The notes: generated by a model from the letters alone, not told the origin. Shown: positions 26,464 through 35,365, counted from the first letter of the stretch. The stretch is DNA of 64,000 nucleotides from Anaerolineales bacterium (GCA_023382595.1 JAHDWB010000008.1:1-64000); one strand, 5' to 3'. Program-made: numbers and translations.

Positions 26464-27771
26464 TCACCCCACCTTTATTTGACCGTTCATTAACATGGGT
26501 AAAAGCCAATCGCGCAGTTCCGTCAGCGTTTGGGATTCTTGCTTGTTGATGATAATTTTCTCGAAGATAGGAGAAATTATCTTATCAAGTTCTTCTGTCA
26601 ATTCTTTAGGCGGCAAAACGATTCTGCTTTGTTTCAAATGTTCTTGTGTAATGTGACCCATTGTTGTCTTGCGATTTTCAGCCATCATTTTGAAATGCTG
26701 TAAATAATTGACCAACTGAAAATAGTAAAATGACTTTGGATACTTGTCAGAAGTCACTTTGAAAATATGCTGATTCAATGCGCCTTTTCCGCCTGACCAA
26801 ATCATTACTTCTAAAGACGCAGACCACGAAAATAAGACATCACCATTTTCGATGATTGCTTTTTCTGGAATATCAGGTCTAACAAGTTCTGAGTCTTCAG
26901 TAAAACCATCGCGCATCTCTCTAATTTTGATAACGCGCAGAAAGTCTTTACCCGTAGGTCTGAATTTTTGGCAAGGCAAGCCGTTCATATAATCTGCAAT
27001 ATCGAGCAGAGAACCCACCTCCCACCCAAGCGGAATCTCCCTCTTCAATTCCTCATTCCAGACCATCTTCCGACCCCCCTCAGTCCCCCCAAATACGACG
27101 GGTTGACTCTCTGTATTACCCAGAGTTTCCATGTCGTATTTGGGGGGATGTCCGAAGGGCAGGGGGGCGAACTGCACAAACCAATAATCGTACAAAGTCT
27201 TCGCCATCGACTCTAACTCGGCGTTGATGCGGGCGTTGAGTTCGATTTTTGCGTCCAATGCGGTAAGGACGGCGGCGATTTTTTGCTGGGTGGAAAGGTC
27301 AGGTAAAGGTATTTCTAATTTTCTAAAATTCGTAGTTGCTTGTGCTAAAGCAGGAACGCCAACATGATTTTTGAAAGACAAAAGTCTTTTTTGACCTTCA
27401 GGTGTATGGAAATAATAGACAAAAAAAGCAGGGTCTACTTTTTTAGATTTTAGTCTTACTCGAAATTGACTTTGAGAAATTACATATAAATCATATTTTG
27501 AATTTTCAGGAATATAAGATATTTGTCCCAAAGTACCACGATGAGTTATTACAATATCGCCTCTTCGAGCAATAGCCTTCTTGAATGTGCTTGCTTTTTC
27601 TTCAGTCACATATTTGAATTCATCCTCTACAAGTTTGAAGCCTGTAAGGTTTGAACCATTTAATACTGGCACACCTGACGAAACAAAGTTTTCTACTTTG
27701 ATGTCAGAGCCAAATGGACCCATTGAAATTTCGTCAATTACTTCTGACAATGGCGTCAGCGTTTTACTCAT
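26464..27771 (-). CDS. hsdS: Type I restriction system specificity subunit HsdS
   Basis: A 435-residue HsdS with two target-recognition domains. TRD1 covers about 1-150, followed by a conserved helix (PLPDLSTQQKIAAVLTALDAKIELNARINAELESMAKTLYDYWF, about 155-198); TRD2 covers about 235-385, followed by the second helix and LTELRDWLLPMLMNGQIKVG. The two TRDs set the split DNA target of the system. The linker between the first helix and TRD2 (about residues 200-233) is encoded by a palindromic repeat. It overlaps hsdM by eight bases. Confidence 0.93.
   Translation of the reverse strand: MSKTLTPLSEVIDEISMGPFGSDIKVENFVSSGVPVLNGSNLTGFKLVEDEFKYVTEEKASTFKKAIARRGDIVITHRGTLGQISYIPENSKYDLYVISQSQFRVRLKSKKVDPAFFVYYFHTPEGQKRLLSFKNHVGVPALAQATTNFRKLEIPLPDLSTQQKIAAVLTALDAKIELNARINAELESMAKTLYDYWFVQFAPLPFGHPPKYDMETLGNTESQPVVFGGTEGGRKMVWNEELKREIPLGWEVGSLLDIADYMNGLPCQKFRPTGKDFLRVIKIREMRDGFTEDSELVRPDIPEKAIIENGDVLFSWSASLEVMIWSGGKGALNQHIFKVTSDKYPKSFYYFQLVNYLQHFKMMAENRKTTMGHITQEHLKQSRIVLPPKELTEELDKIISPIFEKIIINKQESQTLTELRDWLLPMLMNGQIKVG
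27072..27170. repeat. Nested palindrome inserted in frame in hsdS
   Basis: The inner arms are perfect over 15 bp: CCCCCCAAATACGAC (27085-27099) and GTCGTATTTGGGGGG (27133-27147). Outer arms CCCCCCT and AGGGGGG enlarge the structure. The element is about 33 codons long, lies exactly between the two halves of HsdS and keeps the frame open, coding for a Gly/Pro-rich linker. Confidence 0.8.
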
Positions 27772-29398
27772 ACTTCAATCCATCCAACTGCTTCTTGATT
27801 TCCTTCTCCAAATCCTTGCTCTCGGAAAACAGCGCATCAAGGTTCTTTTTGTACCCGTCCATTTTGAGGGCGAACTCGGCGGGCGATAAGTCCACGTATT
27901 CGATCTTCACATCGAAGTATTGACCCGCGCTAAAGGAGTAGTTCTTGTCTTTGATCTGCTCGTAACTCACAACGACGGAAAAATCATCCGAAGCCTGATG
28001 CAGGTTGAAGGTCGAGATGATGCGCTGTTCTTCATCCGCCGAAAGCAGGGTCTTCTGATTCTTGCCCTCCTTCACCGTCGTCCCCAGTTTGGAGGCGTCC
28101 ATCAGCACAATTTCGCCTTTGGTGTTGGCTTTGTCCAAAAACAAAATCGAGACGTTGGTGCCCGTGGTGGCGAAGATGTTGCTCGGCATCGAAACCACGC
28201 CGCGTAACATTTTTTCATCCACCAGTTTCTCGCGGATTTTCTTTTCGATTCCGCTTTGGGCGGTCAGGAAGCCCGTCGGCACCACAATCGCCGCCTTGCC
28301 TTTGGGGGAGAGCGAAAAGATGATGTGCTGAATAAAGACCAGATAAATTGCCATCTTGTCTTTGTCTTTGTTCGGCGTTTTGGGAATGCCCGCAAAGAAG
28401 CGCTCGTGGTTGGCTTTGGTATCCATGTCATCGCGGGTTTTGCTAAAGTCCAGTTTGAAGGGCGGGTTCGAAACGATGTAATCGAAGGTCATCAACTTAT
28501 CGCCCTTTTTATGATATGGCGATACCAGCGTATCACCCTGAATGATGTTTTGAATGGAATGCACCAGGTTGTTGAGGATCAGGTTCAGCCTCAGCATGCC
28601 GCTCGACTTCTGCGAAATATCCTGCGAGTAAATGGTACAGCGCTCTTCGCCGATCTCGTGCGCCAGACTCATCAACAGCGAGCCGGAGCCCGCGGCGGGG
28701 TCGTAGGCGGTCACGTTCTGCACGGGCTTGTCCACCAAAATTGCCGCCATGATCTTCGCCACCGCGTGCGGCGTGTAATACTCGGCATACTTTCCGCCGC
28801 CGTCCTTGTTGTAATCCTTGATGAGATACTCGAAGATGGTGGCAAAGAAATCGAACTTCTGCTCGAAGACGCCCTCGAAACTGAAATTCACCAGCGGGTT
28901 GATCAACGCGCGGCAGAACGCGTCGCGCTTCGAACTATCGGTGATGTAGTTGCTCAACTCGTCGAACAGGATGACTCTTGCGCCTGTTTCGGTCTTGACC
29001 GAGAAAATGTCATTGTTGAAGATGGCGATGTCGCGCAGCGTGTCATCGAATAACTTGGCGAACTGCCCGTCGGATTGCCTGTTGAATAAATAGGATAGAT
29101 AATGCTCGCGCTTCAACTTCGGGACCTCGGGGTCGAGCCCAAGCAACAGCATTTCGTATTCGCTGTCAGTGAATCCACCTATCTCTTTTTCCCAGCTTGC
29201 GGCGTTCGCCAGTTTGGGGTTCTTGCGCTTCACTTCATAGCCAAACTTGTCGTTCATGAACTTATACAGGAACGTCTGCGTGATGATCTTGAACTCGTTG
29301 CCGTCATTGCCCAGTCCATAATTGGCGCACACGCCCTTGAGCGAGTCGATCAGTTGTTTGGTTTGGGTCGTGAAATCTTGTGTCGTGGTTAATGCCAT
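27764..29398 (-). CDS. hsdM: Type I restriction system methyltransferase subunit HsdM
   Basis: A 544-residue N6-adenine DNA methyltransferase. The N-terminal HsdM helical domain (about 5-155) is followed by the SAM-binding motif DPAAGSGSLLMSL (about 230-242) and the catalytic NPPF (VSNPPFKLDF, about 312). The C-terminal coiled part (FSESKDLEKEIKKQLDGL) would contact HsdS. With HsdS it methylates the host target and with HsdR it forms the restriction complex. Upstream, where hsdR would usually be, lie a palindrome cluster, a transposase and a toxin-like pair. Confidence 0.95.
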   Translation of the reverse strand: MALTTTQDFTTQTKQLIDSLKGVCANYGLGNDGNEFKIITQTFLYKFMNDKFGYEVKRKNPKLANAASWEKEIGGFTDSEYEMLLLGLDPEVPKLKREHYLSYLFNRQSDGQFAKLFDDTLRDIAIFNNDIFSVKTETGARVILFDELSNYITDSSKRDAFCRALINPLVNFSFEGVFEQKFDFFATIFEYLIKDYNKDGGGKYAEYYTPHAVAKIMAAILVDKPVQNVTAYDPAAGSGSLLMSLAHEIGEERCTIYSQDISQKSSGMLRLNLILNNLVHSIQNIIQGDTLVSPYHKKGDKLMTFDYIVSNPPFKLDFSKTRDDMDTKANHERFFAGIPKTPNKDKDKMAIYLVFIQHIIFSLSPKGKAAIVVPTGFLTAQSGIEKKIREKLVDEKMLRGVVSMPSNIFATTGTNVSILFLDKANTKGEIVLMDASKLGTTVKEGKNQKTLLSADEEQRIISTFNLHQASDDFSVVVSYEQIKDKNYSFSAGQYFDVKIEYVDLSPAEFALKMDGYKKNLDALFSESKDLEKEIKKQLDGLKYE

Positions 29399-29416
29399 GT
29401 GTCCTCTGCAAACATA

Positions 29417-29970
29417 CGACCCTTTCAGGGTCGGGATGGTTGTTACATTTTATGCTATAGACGTTTGACCCCTTCGGGGTCAGGACGCCGAAGGCGTCCA
29501 ATATTTATAGAATTCGTTGATTGCGCCGCCGCGCCGACCCCGCAGGGGTCAGGACGCCGAAGGCGTCCCATGTTTATAGATGCAATAATGCCGTCCGCGC
29601 CCGACCGCGAAGCGGTCGCATGTGATTTTGTGCCGTTCGTTACCAACGTTCGACCCCGTTGGGGTCGGGTTGATTTTTATATTTTACGTTATAAATATTT
29701 GACCCTTTCAGGGTCAGACGCCGAAGGCGTCCCATGTTTATAGAAAATCGTTGATCGTGCCGCCGCGCCGACCCCGCAGGGGTCGCATGTGATTTTGTGC
29801 CGTTCGTTACCAACGTTCGACCCCGTTGGGGTCGGGTTGATTTTTGCATTTTACGGTTACAAACATCAGACCCCTTCGGGGTCAAATTCGATCATTCCAC
29901 GCCGTGACCCCGAAGGGGTCATATATTGATAACACGTGTAATGCCGTCCGCGCCCGACCGCGAAGCGGTC
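29417..29970. repeat. Cluster of about 14 short palindromes (REP-like) beside a REP-associated transposase
   Basis: Fifteen-base hairpins of the form GACCCC-nnn-GGGGTC, GACCCTTTCAGGGTC, GACGCCGAAGGCGTC and GACCGCGAAGCGGTC recur at about 29417, 29467, 29483, 29536, 29552, 29603, 29652, 29701, 29717, 29770, 29819, 29869, 29906 and 29956. Stems change by paired substitutions and loops vary. A block of about 60 bases beginning CGCATGTGATTTTGTGCCG occurs twice (29617 on and 29783 on), and ATGCCGTCCGCGCCCGACCG occurs twice (29589 and 29941). The cluster ends just after the transposase stop codon. No gene is seen in it. Confidence 0.9.
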
Positions 29971-29986
29971 GCATGTGATGTTTTTT

Positions 29987-30451
29987 TTATTGCTGGTCAA
30001 TCCAATCGAATAAATATTCGTCTTTATATTCGATGGCAAAATTCTTCAAAAACGTCAAATATTCATCCTTGAATGTCTGCTTCTTGTGATGTTCCTTCTG
30101 GCGCATTATATAACCAATGACGTTATCCAAACTTGAATGACTGTACGAAAATGCCCCGAACCCTTCCTGCCATTGAAACCCTGACGGGCAAAATCCCTTC
30201 ACCTTGATAAACTCATTCGACGATTTCTTCACCTCGCGCACCAAATCCGACAAACAACACGCAGGCCTCATCCCGATCAGAAAATGCAAATGGTCGGGCA
30301 TCCCATTGATCGCCAGCATTTTCTGCTCCTTGTTCTGCACAATCCCCGTGATGTATTTGTACAATTCCTCTTCCCAAGCAGGCAAAATCAAACTCTGCCG
30401 ATACTTCACCGCAAACACCACCTGAATGTAGATCTGCGAATAGGTGCTCAT
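29987..30451 (-). CDS. REP-associated tyrosine transposase (IS200-like, Y1)
   Basis: A 154-residue Y1 HUH transposase. It has the early strand IYIQVVFAVKYR, the metal-binding HUH in GMPDHLHFLIGM (about 54-65), and the single catalytic tyrosine in VIGYIMRQKEHHKK; it ends FAIEYKDEYLFDWI, as in many of these proteins. It should cut and join single-stranded DNA at hairpins, and the palindromes right after it are the likely substrates. Its ATG overlaps the stop of the toxin-like gene (ATGA), so it is translationally coupled; the longer frame uses a TTG at 30460. Confidence 0.92.
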   Translation of the reverse strand: MSTYSQIYIQVVFAVKYRQSLILPAWEEELYKYITGIVQNKEQKMLAINGMPDHLHFLIGMRPACCLSDLVREVKKSSNEFIKVKGFCPSGFQWQEGFGAFSYSHSSLDNVIGYIMRQKEHHKKQTFKDEYLTFLKNFAIEYKDEYLFDWIDQQ

Positions 30452-31095
30452 TTCAACCAACTATTTCCAATATCCCGCGCCTGCTGGCGGAACCATTCCT
30501 TCACCGTTGCCCATTCCACTTGCTTGATCAATGGCACCGGAGATTCCTGCTCGGCACGGTCAAAGTATGCCAAATGCCGCGCCACCTGCGCCTCGAAATC
30601 GCGCACATCGGGATATTTTTGCGGCGCAAGGTTCAGCAGGTCGCGCATCGGAATCTGCTTGCACAATTCGTACAGGTCGTGAAAATCCTTGCGGTTGGCG
30701 CGTCCAAGCAACGCGTCCAATTTCATCAAGCCAATATCTTCCACGCTCGCCAGCGTAAAGCCGTCTATTTTCAATAACGGCTTTACAAGGTTGTAGCCAT
30801 ATCCATAAAACCCCACGCGCACATTATTTGCGAGGAAGACCAGATTTCCCCACGAACTATCTGACAATGTCGGCGAAAAATCTTTCAATGCATGGCGCAG
30901 CGGCTCGATCAAAGCGGGAACGTCACTCTGGGTCTGTGAGAAAAAATCCAGATCAACCGAAAGCCGATGTCCCAATTGCAAAGACAATGACGTGCCGCCT
31001 GCCAGATAAAACTCGGCAGAAATGCCGCTTGAAGAAAATCCCTGCCAAACCGAACGCATGACAGGGGTAATGGTGTTCCAATAGAGTTCGGTCAT
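30448..31095 (-). CDS. Nucleotidyltransferase AbiEii/AbiGii-type toxin family protein
   Basis: A 215-residue protein with the AbiEii nucleotidyltransferase core: AEFYLAGGTSLSLQLGHRLSVDLDFFS (about 27-53), where Gly-Gly-Ser/Thr and the Asp pair bind nucleotide and metal, and LMKLDALLGRANRKDFHDLYEL (about 125-146) with the catalytic Lys and Asp. Related toxins transfer nucleotides to RNA and act in phage defence. The start codon follows the stop of the 81-residue partner without a gap. It lies inside the hsd locus. Confidence 0.88.
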   Translation of the reverse strand: MTELYWNTITPVMRSVWQGFSSSGISAEFYLAGGTSLSLQLGHRLSVDLDFFSQTQSDVPALIEPLRHALKDFSPTLSDSSWGNLVFLANNVRVGFYGYGYNLVKPLLKIDGFTLASVEDIGLMKLDALLGRANRKDFHDLYELCKQIPMRDLLNLAPQKYPDVRDFEAQVARHLAYFDRAEQESPVPLIKQVEWATVKEWFRQQARDIGNSWLK

Positions 31096-31341
31096 TTATT
31101 CGATCTCCAAAACCAGCCGCCAAAAGGAAAGATGCGGCGCGGGCAGGGCAAAGGTTCCCCATTGCCGCACCCATTCCCGAATCTGTTCGCGCGAAAATTC
31201 TGCAAACAGCCAGCGCAATTCAGCGCGCGACCCATACCGCAGTGTCCGCTCGATAATGGTAGCGGCATCATTCTGCGGGTTTAACAATGCAAAATTATAT
31301 TCCTGAAAAAAGGGCGCCAGGGTTGCGGGGATGGGTTGCAT
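31096..31341 (-). CDS. Small partner of the AbiEii-like gene (DUF6922-like), candidate antitoxin
   Basis: An 81-residue protein with FFQEYNFALLNPQNDAATII, ERTLRYGSRAELRWLF and a C-terminal LPAPHLSFWRLVLEIE. Similar small proteins are often encoded right before AbiEii-like nucleotidyltransferases, so it is probably the antitoxin or a regulator; that is inference from gene order. On the minus strand a TATAAT box (31353-31348), inside the end of hsdR, lies six bases before the ATG, so the pair may have its own leaderless message. Confidence 0.72.
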   Translation of the reverse strand: MQPIPATLAPFFQEYNFALLNPQNDAATIIERTLRYGSRAELRWLFAEFSREQIREWVRQWGTFALPAPHLSFWRLVLEIE

Positions 31342-31347
31342 ATCCTG

Positions 31348-31353
31348 ATTATA
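31348..31353 (-). promoter_or_regulatory. -10 box of the AbiEii-like pair
   Basis: CTATAAT reading leftwards overlaps the hsdR stop codon and is six bases before the ATG of the small partner gene. It would separate expression of the pair from hsdR. Confidence 0.5.
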
Positions 31354-34300
31354 GCCCCTGATACTCGCCCATATATTCCTTCACCAGCAAGGCATTGATA
31401 AACCTTGCCGAGTCGGGGTCTAACTTCACCTTGATTTTATCAAATGCTTCGATGATGTTCTTCATCACCATTTGGGCAAAGAACGCTTCCGAATCCATCA
31501 ACCTGTTGTTATACAACACGCGCTCATCGGTCTGCTTCTTCACCTCCGCCAGCGATTCCTGAATGGCGCTCTCGCGCTGGGTCAGCCCGCCGCGCTCCAC
31601 AATGCGCTTGTGCGTGCGGGCGTATTTCGCGTCGTTTTCGTATTTGGCTTTCAGCAGGTTGTTCCTGCGGTTGAGTTCGGTCACCTTCTCGAATATCTTT
31701 TCCAACGCGCCGATGTTGGTCCGCATATCGTCCTGCGTCACTTCGCTCAACTTCTTCCTGTCGAACAGCCGTTTCAGCTCCTCGTACAGTGTCACAAATT
31801 CCGGGTCGCTTGGGTCAAAATTATTGTTCAATGCCTCGCGCGTCTTGCGCAGCATCCCCTTCAACTGGTCGGCAATCACCAATTCATCCTCGGAGACCTT
31901 GCGGAAGGCGAAGACCACATTCTCCAACGCCACGTTCAGCAGGTTGGTCGTATCCACATCGCTCTCGATGTTTTCCTTCAGGTTCAGCAATTCGATGTGC
32001 GCGATGGTTTCATCCAGCAGGCGGTTGAACTTGCGGAAGTCGATCCGCTCGAGCAATTCATAATGCCCGAACAACTTGGTGAGGTTGTACAGGTTGCGGG
32101 CATTCTCCAGCGCCTTGCGGATGTCCAGCATCACCTTGCGGTCTTGGATCTGGCTGATCTGCTGGGAGAAGACCTCCATATTGTTCAGGTCATAATGGAA
32201 GAGTTTCTCCTTGATATCCCTGAACTCCTCTTCGATCTCCTCTTTACTCTTGAACAGGCTCGAATATGTGGACATTTCATCGCCAAGTTCGGCTTGTAGT
32301 TCATTGAAATACGCCTTATTGGTCTTGTCGAACTCCCCGCGGATATCGGCAAAGTCCACCACGAAACCGTACCTGAAATTCTTGTACGGGCGATTCACAC
32401 GCGTCAACATCTGAAGAAGGTTGAAATCTCTAACAAGTCGCGCAATGTACAGTTTCTTCAAGCGTTTGGCGTCGAAGCCCGTCAACAGCATGTTGTACAC
32501 GAAGAGCAGATCGATCTGCCCCGCTTTGAATTTCTCCACTTCATCCTTGCGGTCAGCTTTGGAACCCACATCATGCAGGATGAGCGAAGCGGTGAAACTA
32601 TCCCCTGTCTCTTTTTGGTAGGTCACATATTCGGCGGGCGGCTCGGAGATCGCCTTGTAACTCCGATTCACCTCCTCGACCGTTTTCTGTCCGGGGTTGT
32701 ATTTGTTGATGAAGATCTCATACAACTTCCGCGCCTGTTCGGAACTGTCACAGACCACCATCCCGCCGATGGTGTAATCATCGAACTTCTTTCTGCTGTT
32801 CACAAAATCCCGCACAATGTAGTCCAGCATGGGCTCGGCAAAGGTCTTGTGGGCGTAGATCACCTTTTTATCGGCGTCGCCTTTGAGAATTTCGACCTCT
32901 TTGAGCGCCTGCTCCAGGCGGATCTTGTACTCGGTCTCGATCCCCTCGCGGATTAATTTCAGGGTGTATCCGTCCGCAATGGACGAGTTGTAATAATACT
33001 TGTGGATGTAACTCCCGAATACCTGACGCGAGATATTATCACCCGTGATGAGCGGCGTGCCCGTCAGCCCGATCATGATCGCGTCACGATCTGAACTGAC
33101 CAGGTTGGCAAGGAAACTGCCCTTTGGGTCATAACTGCGGTGGACTTCATCGAGGAAATACACCCGCTGGGTGTTGATGTCGTAATCGCTGGCTCGTACC
33201 GCGTCCGTATCGTCCTTGAACTTCTGGATGTTGACAACGGTGATCTCAGGCTTGCCGCTCTGGTTCTCGACCGCCTGCTTCAACTTGAAACTTTTCAGCA
33301 AGTTGCTCTTTGAATTGACCGTGTTTACCACCAATCCGCGGCTGGAAAACTCACCCTTTGCCTGCACCATCAGGTCAAGGCGGTCCACGATGAAATAGAA
33401 CTTCGGCACGATCCCCTTGCGGTGGAAGTAATCCGTCAAATATTGGACGTTGAAATAGGCGAGCGCGGTCTTGCCGCTGCCCTGCGTATGCCAGATGATG
33501 CCCTTCCTGCCGCCTTCCTCCAGCCTGCGCTCGATGGCTTTGGTGGCGAACAACTGCGGATAGCGCATGATGTGTTTTTCAAGTCCGCTGCCCTCTTTTA
33601 CGTAGGTGATCCCATAACGCAACAGCATCCCCAGCCGCTCCCTGCTGAACAGGGAGGTCAACACGCGGTTGGTGGGGTTTTCCGGGTCTTTGTTGGTGAG
33701 GAATTCAGGCGAATGTTTAATGATGATCAGGTTGTTATCCTTGAGCACGAAATTCTCAAGATCATCGTCTTCCGGCTTGAGCAGGCGCGGCAGGTCTACA
33801 TCTTCCTCTTCCCTGAAATAATTGAAATTCGCCTCGGAGTAGGATGTGGTGGAGTAGAACACGCCCTGAATAGGCTCGATGGCGTCGGGGTCGTATTCCA
33901 TGTTGTTGGAAAAGACCAAAATCTGCGAAATGTTGACGAACTTCCTGAACTTCTTGTTCTTGAAGCGCGCATTGATGCGCTCACGTTCCTTCAAGATCCC
34001 ATCCTGGTTATTCGGTTTCTTGACTTCCACGAACGCCAGCGGCATTCCGTTGACCAGCAGAATAATATCAGGGCGGAATTCATCGTCCCCGTTCCTGTAG
34101 GTCAACTCGGTCACAACATGAAAAGAATTATTATCGAAGTCATCAAAATCGATCAACCGCGTCCCCGAAGTGGCGGTCAACATTTCGAAAAAGGCTTGCC
34201 CAAGGTCTTCATTATCCAGCGCGAGCGAGACATCCTGAAATACGCGCTTGGCATCCTCCACGGTCAACCCGGGGTTGAGACGCAGTATCGACTCGCTAAA

Positions 34301-34426
34301 AATATCCGTGAAAATATTGGTTTCACCGTCCCATTCGGCTTTTGAAAGGGAAAGATATTCATATCCCAGCCTGCATAAGTGCAGGATGGCGGGGATTTTT
34401 ACTCTGGTGTTTTCATTGAAACTCAT
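31349..34426 (-). CDS. hsdR: Type I restriction system endonuclease/translocase subunit HsdR
   Basis: A 1025-residue HsdR. The N-terminal nuclease domain has the PD-(D/E)xK pattern FRPDIILLVNGMPLAFVEVKKP (about 117-138). The two RecA-like motor domains show the Walker A HTQGSGKTALAYF (about 312), DEAH-like FLDEVHRSY (about 425), GLTGTPL, and motif VI LLQMLTRVNRPYK; a long helical C-terminus binds the methyltransferase. It moves along DNA and cuts far from the unmethylated site. The frame opens three codons earlier; I chose MSFNENTR. Genes for the toxin-like pair follow within seven bases. Confidence 0.95.
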   Translation of the reverse strand: MSFNENTRVKIPAILHLCRLGYEYLSLSKAEWDGETNIFTDIFSESILRLNPGLTVEDAKRVFQDVSLALDNEDLGQAFFEMLTATSGTRLIDFDDFDNNSFHVVTELTYRNGDDEFRPDIILLVNGMPLAFVEVKKPNNQDGILKERERINARFKNKKFRKFVNISQILVFSNNMEYDPDAIEPIQGVFYSTTSYSEANFNYFREEEDVDLPRLLKPEDDDLENFVLKDNNLIIIKHSPEFLTNKDPENPTNRVLTSLFSRERLGMLLRYGITYVKEGSGLEKHIMRYPQLFATKAIERRLEEGGRKGIIWHTQGSGKTALAYFNVQYLTDYFHRKGIVPKFYFIVDRLDLMVQAKGEFSSRGLVVNTVNSKSNLLKSFKLKQAVENQSGKPEITVVNIQKFKDDTDAVRASDYDINTQRVYFLDEVHRSYDPKGSFLANLVSSDRDAIMIGLTGTPLITGDNISRQVFGSYIHKYYYNSSIADGYTLKLIREGIETEYKIRLEQALKEVEILKGDADKKVIYAHKTFAEPMLDYIVRDFVNSRKKFDDYTIGGMVVCDSSEQARKLYEIFINKYNPGQKTVEEVNRSYKAISEPPAEYVTYQKETGDSFTASLILHDVGSKADRKDEVEKFKAGQIDLLFVYNMLLTGFDAKRLKKLYIARLVRDFNLLQMLTRVNRPYKNFRYGFVVDFADIRGEFDKTNKAYFNELQAELGDEMSTYSSLFKSKEEIEEEFRDIKEKLFHYDLNNMEVFSQQISQIQDRKVMLDIRKALENARNLYNLTKLFGHYELLERIDFRKFNRLLDETIAHIELLNLKENIESDVDTTNLLNVALENVVFAFRKVSEDELVIADQLKGMLRKTREALNNNFDPSDPEFVTLYEELKRLFDRKKLSEVTQDDMRTNIGALEKIFEKVTELNRRNNLLKAKYENDAKYARTHKRIVERGGLTQRESAIQESLAEVKKQTDERVLYNNRLMDSEAFFAQMVMKNIIEAFDKIKVKLDPDSARFINALLVKEYMGEYQGL

Positions 34427-34562
34427 GAAATACATCCCATCAACTATCCAAAATAAAGCCCAATTGCTTTATTTTACCCGACCTTGCGCGTAGATAGTCA
34501 AGAGTCGAATTACATAAACCTTTCAATCTGGAAGTACAATCGAGGGGAATGTAGGAGAACCA

Positions 34563-34744
34563 TACCAAGAGAAGCCCCCTCCCGTCCTCCCCCGACGAGC
34601 AGGGGAGGGGTTATCCATCTAATTCGGAGAACTTTATGCACATCCCAAAACAGTACCGAGAAAAGCCCCCTCCCGTCCTCCCCCGACGAACGGGGGAGGG
34701 GTTATCCATCTAATTCGGAGAACTTTATGCATATCCCAAAACTA
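34563..34744. repeat. 91-bp tandem duplication with a palindrome, upstream of paiB
   Basis: Two copies, 34563-34653 and 34654-34744, each begin TACC(A/G)AGA, contain CCCCCTCCCGTCCTCCCCCG followed by a GGGGAGGGG arm, and end with the paiB start region (CGGAGAACTTTATGCA(C/T)ATCCC). The first copy therefore holds a vestigial paiB start at 34636 that runs into the second palindrome. A few differing bases show that the copies have begun to diverge. Confidence 0.85.
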
Positions 34745-35365
34745 TACCGAGAAGAAGATCAGGAACGAATCATCGAATTCCTGAAGCGGAACAGTTTCCC
34801 GGCGCTGGTCTCGCACGACGGGCAGGGACTGACCGCCACGCATTTGCCGACGGAGGTGATCGAGCACGCGGACGGGTCGCTGACGGTCCTGGGGCATATG
34901 AGCCGCGCCAACCCGCAGTGGAAGAGTTTCGGCGAACAGGAAGTATTGCTTATTTTTCAAGGCGCGCATACGTATATTTCGCCGAGATGGTACAACCATG
35001 TCAACGTGCCGACGTGGAATTACATGATGGTGCACGTGTATGGCAGGGTGCGCATGCTGGAAGGGCAGGAGTTGTATGACCTGCTGGACAGCCTGGTGAA
35101 AAAGCACGAAGATGGCACTTCGTATAGCCTACGTGCGCTGCCGCAGGATTTTGTAGAGAAGGAAATGAATGGCGTGGCGGGGTTTGCGCTGGAGGTGACG
35201 CGAATCGACGCGGGCTATAAACTGAGTCAGAACCGCGACGATGAATCGTACGGGACGATCGTGGAGGAGTTGGAGAAGCGCGGGGACGAGAATTCGGCGG
35301 GGGTGGCGGAGGCGATGGTCTCGATACGTCCCTTCGGGACTACTCGACCAGCCGGGGGCGGTTAG
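34727..35365 (+). CDS. PaiB-like FMN-binding negative transcriptional regulator
   Basis: A 212-residue PaiB family protein (split-barrel FMN fold). It begins MHIPKLYREEDQERIIEFL, then FPALVSHDGQGLTATHLP, LGHMSRANPQWK, HTYISPRWYNHVNVPTWNY and VHVYGRVRML, all typical. In Bacillus, Pai proteins affect protease production and sporulation; the role here is open. CGGAG lies six bases before ATG. The last 15 or so residues (VSIRPFGTTRPAGGG) come from a palindromic repeat with a GTCCC-TTC-GGGAC core, so the natural C-terminus has been replaced or extended. Confidence 0.9.
   Translation: MHIPKLYREEDQERIIEFLKRNSFPALVSHDGQGLTATHLPTEVIEHADGSLTVLGHMSRANPQWKSFGEQEVLLIFQGAHTYISPRWYNHVNVPTWNYMMVHVYGRVRMLEGQELYDLLDSLVKKHEDGTSYSLRALPQDFVEKEMNGVAGFALEVTRIDAGYKLSQNRDDESYGTIVEELEKRGDENSAGVAEAMVSIRPFGTTRPAGGG

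Noticed and set aside
29417-29970. Repeat cluster considered as a CRISPR array
   Set aside because: The units are short palindromes with irregular spacing and no constant repeat of 23-37 bases with unique spacers.
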